DNA from: Modestobacter sp. VKM Ac-2982
GTDB lineage: Bacteria; Actinomycetota; Actinomycetes; Mycobacteriales; Geodermatophilaceae
NCBI RefSeq assembly: GCF_026967935.1
Contig: NZ_JAPVBL010000003.1
Span: 1 to 64,000, forward strand
Length of the DNA: 64,000 nucleotides
Direction: 5' to 3'
The translations under genes and the position numbers were made by a program. Shown here one piece after another: positions 58,151-64,000 of this stretch; position 1 is the first letter of the stretch; the number at the start of each line of letters is the position of its first letter. The notes under the pieces are model-generated. The model searched no databases and was not told the origin of the DNA. It saw only the letters and a program-made list of their open reading frames with translations.

Positions 58151-59105
58151 GCGGGTTGTCGCTGTCGGTGACCGCGTTGATCAGCTCGACGATCGGGTAG
58201 CCCTGGGCCTCCTCCTCCTGGAGCTTCTGCGCGAACCCGCCGGACCGGATCTGCGCCAGGACCTCACGGAAGTGCCGCTCCATGCCCTCGGCGTCCTGGC
58301 CCATCGTGCCCAGGAAGCCGCCGTACATGGCCACCAGACCGTGCGAGCGGACCGACTCGAAGAACCCCGCGCTGGCCATCGTGCTGATCACCCGGGACAT
58401 CTCCCCGGACAGGTAGAGCTCGCTGACCAGGGCCTCGGCGGGGAGCCCGGCCTCCAGGCCCAGCCGGAACGCCAGCTGGAAGGTGGTGCCCAGGTAGGAG
58501 CCGACGCTCTGCTCGATGAACAGGTCGAGGGTGGCCTCCTGCTCGGCGCTCAGCCGGATCGCGCCCCGCCGCAGCGAGCCGATCGCCGAGGCCAGCGCGA
58601 GCAGCCGCTCCTGGGCCCGGCCGGTGGCGTCCTGCTCGACGTTGACGTAGCTGAGGAAGCCGCTGCCCTCGACGAACGTCGTCCGGACCTCCTCGCCGAG
58701 CATCCGGGGCGCCAGCAGCAGGACGTCGACCCCCGCCGGTGGCTGCACCAGCCCGAAGGCGAGCACGTAGCCCGACGCGAAGCAGATCGCCGACCCGGGG
58801 GTGAGCCGCGGCGCGACCTGCTCGCGGAAGACCTGGGGGATCGCCTCGTCGGGCAGCAGCAGGTACACGACGTCCGCGCCCACCACGGCCTCGCCGAGGT
58901 CGCGGACCTCGAAACCCTCGGCCACCGCGCGCAGGCGGTTCTCGTCGTCGATGTTGCCGACGGTGACCGCCAGCCCCTGGTCGCGCAGGTTCAGCGCGAC
59001 CGACCGGCCCAGGTTGCCGTACCCGAGCACCGTCACGGCGGCGCCGGCGAGCGCCGCGGGGTCGGCGTCGGTCTCGCGGTAGAACACCGTCTCCTGCTGA
59101 GTCAT
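58071..59105 (-). CDS. Ketol-acid reductoisomerase-like (KARI-like) protein
   Basis: A 344-residue protein with an N-terminal Rossmann domain (VTVLGYGNLGRSVALNLRDQ, ~25-44), the KARI-like LLLPDEAIPQVFREQVAPRL, and a C-terminal helical knot domain with SVGSYLGTTFQLAFRLGLEAGLPAEALVSELYLSGEM. It is clearly related to IlvC but not canonical: LLLAPRMLGEEVRTTFVEGSGF replaces the usual APKGPG segment and the DLMGE metal motif is not seen. No ilvB/ilvN genes are nearby. Its neighbours are an O-methyltransferase and NRPS-like genes, so a role outside branched-chain amino-acid synthesis is likely. Confidence 0.8.
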   Translation of the reverse strand: MTQQETVFYRETDADPAALAGAAVTVLGYGNLGRSVALNLRDQGLAVTVGNIDDENRLRAVAEGFEVRDLGEAVVGADVVYLLLPDEAIPQVFREQVAPRLTPGSAICFASGYVLAFGLVQPPAGVDVLLLAPRMLGEEVRTTFVEGSGFLSYVNVEQDATGRAQERLLALASAIGSLRRGAIRLSAEQEATLDLFIEQSVGSYLGTTFQLAFRLGLEAGLPAEALVSELYLSGEMSRVISTMASAGFFESVRSHGLVAMYGGFLGTMGQDAEGMERHFREVLAQIRSGGFAQKLQEEEAQGYPIVELINAVTDSDNPLTAAEERVRKELGEPDVAGRTAAEPL

Positions 59106-59157
59106 GCGGTCGGCTCCGTCTCTGGTCGTGTCGTCCCGGTCGGGCGTCGCCCGGCGG

Positions 59158-59901
59158 TCACCGCTTGCGGGCCAGGGTGAGGCCGTCGGCCATCGGCAGC
59201 ACGACCACCTCCACCCGGTCGTCGGCCATGAGCCGGCTGTTGAAGGCCCGGAGCGCCGCGGCGTCCCCGGACGCGGCCGGGTCCAGCACCCGACCGCCCA
59301 GCAGCGTGTTGTCGAACACCAGCAGCCCACCCGGCCGGAGGCGGGGGAGCAGCTCGTCGTGGTAGGTGGCGTAGCCGGCCTTGTCCGCGTCGACGAAGGC
59401 GAGCTCGAAGCGCTCCTCCCGGGGGAGCGCGCGGAGGGTGTCCGCAGCCGGGCCGAGCCGCAGCTCGATCCGGTCGGTGAGCCCCGCCTCGGCCCAGGCG
59501 TGGGCGGCCGTGGTGGTCGCCGCCGCGCTGATGTCGCAGCACAGCAGCCGCCCTCCCGGTGGCAGGGCGCGGGCGATCGAGATCGACGAGTACCCGGTGA
59601 ACGTGCCGACCTCCACCGCCTGCCGGGCGCCCACCAGGTGGGTCAGGAGGGTGAGCAGCGGGCCCTGCTCGGGGGCGATCTGCATGGTCGCGTGCCGCGG
59701 GTACTGCTGGCGGGTCCGCGCGACCAGCCGCTCCTGCACCGGGTGGGCCGGGGTGCTGTGCGCGAGGACGTAGTCGACCACGCCCGGGGTCGGTGCCACC
59801 CGGCGTGGCTCCCCGGGGGCCCGGGGCACCGCACCGGCCGTGGCCGGTCCGGACGGCGTCGGGGGCCGGTCGTGGTCCCCGACGCCCCCCGGTGCGCTCA
59901 C
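59158..59901 (-). CDS. Class I SAM-dependent O-methyltransferase
   Basis: A 247-residue methyltransferase of the catechol/caffeoyl-CoA O-methyltransferase type (Methyltransf_3). SAM-binding parts are AVEVGTFTGYSSISIARALP (~92-111) and LLCCDISA. The metal-binding region is LAFVDADKAGYATYHDELLPRL and LLVFDNTLLGGRV. An N-terminal ~40-residue Pro/Gly-rich extension is probably disordered; GTG 59901 is the far start. It lies 52 bases upstream of the KARI-like gene and seven bases after the hypothetical gene on the same strand. Confidence 0.9.
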   Translation of the reverse strand: MSAPGGVGDHDRPPTPSGPATAGAVPRAPGEPRRVAPTPGVVDYVLAHSTPAHPVQERLVARTRQQYPRHATMQIAPEQGPLLTLLTHLVGARQAVEVGTFTGYSSISIARALPPGGRLLCCDISAAATTTAAHAWAEAGLTDRIELRLGPAADTLRALPREERFELAFVDADKAGYATYHDELLPRLRPGGLLVFDNTLLGGRVLDPAASGDAAALRAFNSRLMADDRVEVVVLPMADGLTLARKR

Positions 59902-59908
59902 CGGCAGG

Positions 59909-60499
59909 TCAGCGGCGGAAGCGGGACTTGTGCGACGTCTCCCGCATGTCCTGCTTGAGGTGGGAGAACATCAGCGCCCCGACCGCCGCGGGCACGACGA
60001 CGTGCCAGGCGTGCCCGATCCGCTCGAGGCGTTCGGCCCGTTCCTTCTCCTCGGGGGCGAGCGTCACCACCGTGCCGGTCGCGGTGCCGGCGGGGGTGCC
60101 GACCGCGGTCACGGTCGAGGCGCGCTTCGCGTAGATCTCGTTGCCCTTGTTGCGGGCCTTCATGGCGGCCACGGCCGCGCCGAGCGCCACCCCGGTCAGG
60201 GTGGCCCGCATCGCGTTCTCGGGGCCGTCGTTGATCCACTTCGGCACGCCGTTGTCGAACGGGGCGCCGTCGTAGCGGACCATGCTGGTGCCCCACACGT
60301 AGGCGGTCACCGCGCCGGCGGTCAGGCCGCGGGACGCCTTCCAGCCGGCGTCGAGCACCCGGGCCCGCTCGGCCGGGTCGTCGATCGCCCCGCCGACCCC
60401 CCGGAGCAGGGAGCCCAGCCCGGCGAGCGAACTGCCCCACCAGGCCGCCAGACCCATGTCCCGGATCGCCCGGTAGTTCCTGTCGGACCTCTCGCTCAC
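59909..60499 (-). CDS. Unrecognised membrane-associated protein
   Basis: A 196-residue protein starting VSERSDRNYRAIRDMGLAAWW. It has moderately hydrophobic stretches at ~20-35, ~58-74, ~100-118 and ~170-185 (HVVVPAAVGALMFSHLKQD), and a basic C terminus ending SRFRR. AGGAGGA just before the GTG at 60499 gives good support. I recognise no family. It is the first gene of the minus-strand run with the O-methyltransferase and the KARI-like gene, and is divergent from the carrier-adenylation gene, so it may belong to the same pathway or supply membrane attachment. Confidence 0.72.
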   Translation of the reverse strand: MSERSDRNYRAIRDMGLAAWWGSSLAGLGSLLRGVGGAIDDPAERARVLDAGWKASRGLTAGAVTAYVWGTSMVRYDGAPFDNGVPKWINDGPENAMRATLTGVALGAAVAAMKARNKGNEIYAKRASTVTAVGTPAGTATGTVVTLAPEEKERAERLERIGHAWHVVVPAAVGALMFSHLKQDMRETSHKSRFRR

Positions 60500-60626
60500 G
60501 TCTCCTCCTGGGATGCCTGTCGCGTCGGCCGTGGCCTCGTCGGCCGGGAACCCTGGATCGGACGCCGGACCGGCTCGCTCTCCGAGTGCGACCGCTACCG
60601 GGGCTGGGTACGGTGGGCCTACGGAT

Positions 60627-62267
60627 GTGACGATCGTCTCAATCCCGGGTGGGGGGCGCATCTTGAGCTCGTCCCGGGACGGGGCCGTCCGCACCCCCGG
60701 TGACGACCGGGACGCCGCGCTCCGCTGGCTCTACGAGGACGTGCTGGGTGTCGTCGGCGTCGGCGCCGAGGACGGGTTCTTCGTGCTCGGCGGGTCGTCA
60801 CTGCTCGTCGAGGTGCTGCTGGAGCGGGTGGTGGCCGAGTTCGGCGTGACGGTGCCCGTGGAGGACTTCTACGCCGAGCCGACGCTGGCCGGCCTGCAGA
60901 CACTGGTGTTCCCCGCGACGGGTGGTGATCCGGGGCGGGGCGAGCCCGCCGCGGAGGCGGACCTGCTGGCGCTGCTGACCGAGGCGGCCGGCGACGACCC
61001 GGCGCGCGCGGCCGTCACCGGCCCGGACGGCACCCTGTCCTACGCCGACGTGCTCGCTGTGGTGGCCGAGGCCCGTGACGCCGCGGGGGACCGGCCGGGC
61101 CCGCGGGTGGTCCGGCTGCCGACGACGGCCGCGGGTGCCCGGACCGCCCTCGCCGCACTGGCCGGGCCGGAGCCGGTGCTGCTGCTGGACCCCGCCGCCA
61201 CCGCGGCCGAGGAGCAGCAGGCCTGGACGGCCCTGACCGGTGAGCTCGCCGAGGGCCGCCGGCTCCCGATGGCGGTCCACGCCGTCACGACCTCGGGGTC
61301 CACCGGACGGGCGAAGGTCGTGCTCACCCCGAACGACGGCACCGTGCGCCTCCGGCTGAGCCAGGCCCGGGACCTGGGGGTGCACCCCGGGGACCGGTAC
61401 CTGGTGACCGCACCGCTGCACTTCGGCTACGGGCTCGGGGCCGGCCTGCTGACCGGCCTGCTCGGCGGGGCCACCGTGCTGCTCCCGCCGCAGCCGCTGA
61501 CGCCGGAGGGGCTGCGGACCTGGGCCGAGCAGCACGCGATCACCCTGCTGATGGGCGTCGGGCTGCCCTACCGCTTCCTGCTGGCCGCCGGGGCGTCCCT
61601 GCCCTCCCTCCGGCTGGCGATGGTCGGCGGCGAGCCGCTGGTACCGGCGCTGGCCGACGCGTGGCGGGAACGCACCGGCGTCCCGCTCGCCGACGCATAC
61701 GGCACCAGCGAGACCGGGCACGTCAGCACGAACGTCGACGGGGTCCCCGGCTCGGTGGGCCGGGCGCTGCCGGGCGTGGAGCTCCGGGTGCTGCCCGCGG
61801 GCGGGGCGGCGCAGCCGACGGGCACGGGGGAGCTGCTGGTCCGGTCCCCGGCGCTGGCCCTGGGCTACGCCGGGGACCCGGAGCTGACCGCCGACCGGTT
61901 CCGGGACGGCTGGTACCACACCGGCGACCTCGCGGAGGTGCGCTCCGACGGGCAGCTGTTCCTGCGCGGTCGCCTGGACGACCAGCTCAACGTCGGCGGT
62001 GCGAAGGTCGACCCGCGCGAGGTGGAGGCGGCGTGCCGGGCGGGGCTGGAGCTGCGGGACTGCGCCGTCGTCGGGCAGCCGCTCCCGTCGGGGCGCACGG
62101 AGATCTGTGCCTACGTCGTCGCCGACCGTCCGGTGAGCCGGGCCGACCTGGTGCAGGCGCTCGGCGGCCGGCTCAGCAGCCACAAGATCCCCACCCGGGT
62201 GGTGCAGCTGGACGCACTGCCCCGCGGCAGCAACGGCAAGCTCGCCCGCCAGGAGCTGCCCCGATGA
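60627..62267 (+). CDS. Carrier-adenylation protein (NRPS-like, carrier domain first)
   Basis: A 546-residue two-domain protein. Residues ~28-95 form a phosphopantetheine carrier domain (FFVLGGSSLLVEVLLERV, serine ~58). Residues ~110-546 form an adenylation domain with TSGSTGRAKVV, LADAYGTSETGHVS, YHTGDLAEVR, GRLDDQLNVGGAKVDPREVEA and the catalytic lysine in RGSNGKLAR. In ordinary NRPS modules the carrier follows adenylation, so this order is unusual. The GTG at 60627 is tentative; a TTG at ~60662 is possible. It overlaps the thioesterase gene by four bases. Confidence 0.88.
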   Translation: MTIVSIPGGGRILSSSRDGAVRTPGDDRDAALRWLYEDVLGVVGVGAEDGFFVLGGSSLLVEVLLERVVAEFGVTVPVEDFYAEPTLAGLQTLVFPATGGDPGRGEPAAEADLLALLTEAAGDDPARAAVTGPDGTLSYADVLAVVAEARDAAGDRPGPRVVRLPTTAAGARTALAALAGPEPVLLLDPAATAAEEQQAWTALTGELAEGRRLPMAVHAVTTSGSTGRAKVVLTPNDGTVRLRLSQARDLGVHPGDRYLVTAPLHFGYGLGAGLLTGLLGGATVLLPPQPLTPEGLRTWAEQHAITLLMGVGLPYRFLLAAGASLPSLRLAMVGGEPLVPALADAWRERTGVPLADAYGTSETGHVSTNVDGVPGSVGRALPGVELRVLPAGGAAQPTGTGELLVRSPALALGYAGDPELTADRFRDGWYHTGDLAEVRSDGQLFLRGRLDDQLNVGGAKVDPREVEAACRAGLELRDCAVVGQPLPSGRTEICAYVVADRPVSRADLVQALGGRLSSHKIPTRVVQLDALPRGSNGKLARQELPR

Positions 62268-62791
62268 CCGTCACCGGTGGGCGGCCGGAGCCGTCGCCGG
62301 CCGGGGACCCGGCGGTGGCGGCCCGGCTGGCCGAGGGCTCGCTGGCCGACGTGCCGCTGGCGGTGCTGCAGGCCGGTCTGCGGCTGCCGTTGCACGACCA
62401 CCTCGGGCTGGAGCTGACCGGGCTGCGGCCGGTGGTGGTCGAGCTGCCGCTCACCGACCGCTGCCGCACCCAGGCCGGTCCGCTCCACGGCGGTGCGCTC
62501 GCCACGCTCGTCGACGTGGCCGGCAACGTCGCCGTCGCCACCAGCGGCGCGGTCGACGTCTCCCGCTACGGCCTGGTCACCGTCCGGGCCGAGATCGACT
62601 TCCGGGCCCAGCCGACCGGTGAGCGGGTCCGGGCCGAGGCCGAGGTGGTCGAGGTCGGCCGGCGGTCGGCGCGGACCGAGTGCGTCGTGCGGGACGACGC
62701 CGGGCGGGTCGTCGGCCGGGCCACGCTGACCACCCGGATGCTGCCCCGCGCGGGGCTGCCCGGGACCGGCCTGGCGGGCGCCGGGTGCTGA
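62264..62791 (+). CDS. Hotdog-fold PaaI-type thioesterase
   Basis: A 175-residue hotdog thioesterase. The key segment is CRTQAGPLHGGALATLVDVAGNVAV (~66-90, catalytic-region HGG), then VTVRAEIDFRAQPTGERVRAEAEVVEVGRRSARTEC. It probably releases or edits acyl groups from CoA or a carrier protein. It is coupled at its start to the carrier-adenylation gene and at its end to the condensation gene (GTG within the last codons), so all three are surely co-translated. A proline/glycine-rich tail follows the fold. Confidence 0.88.
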   Translation: MTVTGGRPEPSPAGDPAVAARLAEGSLADVPLAVLQAGLRLPLHDHLGLELTGLRPVVVELPLTDRCRTQAGPLHGGALATLVDVAGNVAVATSGAVDVSRYGLVTVRAEIDFRAQPTGERVRAEAEVVEVGRRSARTECVVRDDAGRVVGRATLTTRMLPRAGLPGTGLAGAGC

Positions 62792-64000
62792 CCGCGACGG
62801 GGCCGGCGAGTGGACCCACGGCTGGGGGACCACCGCTGTCCTGGCCGCAGGAGGTGCTGTGGCTGGCCGAGCGGATGCGCCCGGGCACCGTGCTGGACCC
62901 GCGCTGCGCGGTGCACCGGGCCTTCTCCTTCCCCGAGCCGCCGGACCTGGAACTGCTCGGGCGGGCGCTCACCGCGGTGGTGGCGCGGCACGACGCCGTC
63001 CGCACCGTGCCGGTCCCGGAGGACGACGGGGTGCACCTGGTGGTGTGCCCCCCGTCGGCGGTGCCGGTCGAGATCGCGCCGCTGCCCCCGGGCGCCGGGG
63101 ACGACGAGGTCCGCCGCGGCGTCCTCGCCGCCGCCACCGCCCCCTACGACCTGGTGGCCGGTCCGCTGCTGCGGGCGGCCTGGCTGCCCCGCGACCGCGG
63201 CGGGACCCTGGTCCTCGCCCTGCACCACTGGGCCGGCGACGTCGCGGCCCTCGACGCGCTGCAGCAGGAGGCCGCCGAGCTGTACGCGTGCCTCCGCGAC
63301 GGCCGCCCGGCATCCCCGGCGCCACCGGGCTACGCCGCCCTGGCCGCGGCCCGGCGGGCGGCGGACCCGGCCGGGCACGAGGAGCTCTCGGCCTGGTGGC
63401 GGACGGAGCTGGCCGGGGCCCGTCGGGGTGCCCTGCCGGGCAGCGGGGCGGGCCGGACCGGCGGTGCGACCGGGCTGCTGGCCCGGCCGCTCGGCGGCCC
63501 GGCGTCGGCCGCGCTGCTGCAGCTCACCGCCGTCCACCGGGCCTCGCCGTACATGGTGCTGCTCGCCGCGATCGGCGCGTTGCTGGACGACGGGCGGGGC
63601 GAACCGGACCACCTGGACGCGATCGTCTTCACCGTCGACGGCGGCCGGTCGGGGTCGGAACGCCGGGTGGTCGGCTTCCTGTCCGAACCGCTGCCGCTGC
63701 GGCTGCGGCTGGACCGCACCCAGCCGTTCGGTGTCGCGGTCGCCGCCGCGCGGACCACGGTGCTGGCTGCGATGGGGCACCGTGACGTGCCGTTCGTCCG
63801 GCTGCTGCAGACCGCGCCCCGCCTGGCGGTCGCCCTGCTCCGCGGTCGCCGGCCGGCCACGCTGGTGCAGTACTTCTCGCCGGCCGACCTCGACCTCGGC
63901 GGCCGGCGGGGACACGTCCTGCCGACCTTCCCGGCCACCGGCGCGGTGGAGGCGCACCCGTGGGCGGTGCCGGTCGACCTGGACGTCACCGTGGAGCGGC
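62785..64000 (+). CDS. Condensation-domain protein, NRPS-like (partial, cut by window end)
   Basis: An open frame of at least 405 codons with no stop before the window edge. It begins PLSWPQEVLWLAERM (~17-31), like the first core motif of condensation domains. The catalytic motif reads LALHHWAGDVAALDALQQE (~143-161), HHxxxDV where HHxxxDG is usual. FTVDGGRSGSERRVVGFLSEPLPLRL and DVPFVRLLQ match later core motifs. It is a stand-alone or N-terminal condensation domain joining the carrier-bound acyl group to an amine or alcohol. GTG 62785 overlaps the thioesterase stop. Confidence 0.85.
   Translation, partial: MLTATGPASGPTAGGPPLSWPQEVLWLAERMRPGTVLDPRCAVHRAFSFPEPPDLELLGRALTAVVARHDAVRTVPVPEDDGVHLVVCPPSAVPVEIAPLPPGAGDDEVRRGVLAAATAPYDLVAGPLLRAAWLPRDRGGTLVLALHHWAGDVAALDALQQEAAELYACLRDGRPASPAPPGYAALAAARRAADPAGHEELSAWWRTELAGARRGALPGSGAGRTGGATGLLARPLGGPASAALLQLTAVHRASPYMVLLAAIGALLDDGRGEPDHLDAIVFTVDGGRSGSERRVVGFLSEPLPLRLRLDRTQPFGVAVAAARTTVLAAMGHRDVPFVRLLQTAPRLAVALLRGRRPATLVQYFSPADLDLGGRRGHVLPTFPATGAVEAHPWAVPVDLDVTVER

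Overview
The window looks like a chromosomal segment of a very GC-rich actinobacterium. It starts with the 3' end of a 23S rRNA gene and a 5S rRNA gene. It carries a complete egtABCDE ergothioneine operon, a SigK/RskA-like sigma/anti-sigma pair with a class E/F sortase, an ACT-domain malic enzyme, an FtsX/MacB transporter beside a NarL-type two-component system, a manganese catalase, and many genes with apparent leaderless promoters. This fits Geodermatophilaceae (Geodermatophilus, Blastococcus, Modestobacter) best, but that placement is an inference from gene content and base composition. No phage, integrase, transposase, tRNA or CRISPR was seen.

Layout. 1-360: rRNA operon tail and terminator. 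611-2588 (-): YtrA-type GntR regulator with an ABC exporter and a palindromic operator. 2746-9894 (+): urease operon ureABCFGD, coupled to allantoinase, then allantoicase. 10055-16225: a secreted DUF4397 protein, a three-subunit xanthine-dehydrogenase-type molybdenum hydroxylase (-) and a divergent 8-oxoguanine-deaminase-like amidohydrolase (+). Together these form a purine-to-urea-to-ammonia module with no uricase in view. 16239-20250 (-): a probable operon of two tandemly duplicated DUF4397 surface proteins, a sortase, an ECF sigma factor and its anti-sigma factor. 20328-25707 (-): egtABCDE.

25896-33082 (+): MEDS/ATPase regulator, DUF309, SRPBCC, malic enzyme, MalY-type C-S lyase, Fpg/Nei glycosylase, HAD hydrolase and a TspO-like protein. 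33116-40421 (-): metallo-hydrolase, ABC permease/ATPase, and a response regulator with a histidine kinase whose membrane module is duplicated. 40633-46352: MFS transporter, GyrI-like protein, universal stress protein, Rieske oxygenase and a DUF485/ActP acetate transporter. 46430-54963: small membrane protein, Mn catalase, a divergent kinase/regulator pair, saccharopine-dehydrogenase-like protein, MutL-like ATPase, pentapeptide protein, two PH-domain membrane proteins and a rhodanese.

54983-64000: acyl-CoA ligase, aldehyde dehydrogenase, an orphan ketol-acid-reductoisomerase-like protein, an O-methyltransferase, an unrecognised membrane protein, then an NRPS-like set. That set is a carrier-adenylation protein, a hotdog thioesterase and a condensation-domain protein cut by the window edge. 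This right end is the best candidate for an undescribed biosynthetic system.

Two other signals stand out. A GC-rich element of about 50-60 bp ending in TTCA occurs three times: twice its end forms the stop codon of a regulatory gene, and once it lies in frame inside the MutL-like gene. A recurring -10-like hexamer (xAxxAT) sits 6-7 nt before at least nine start codons.
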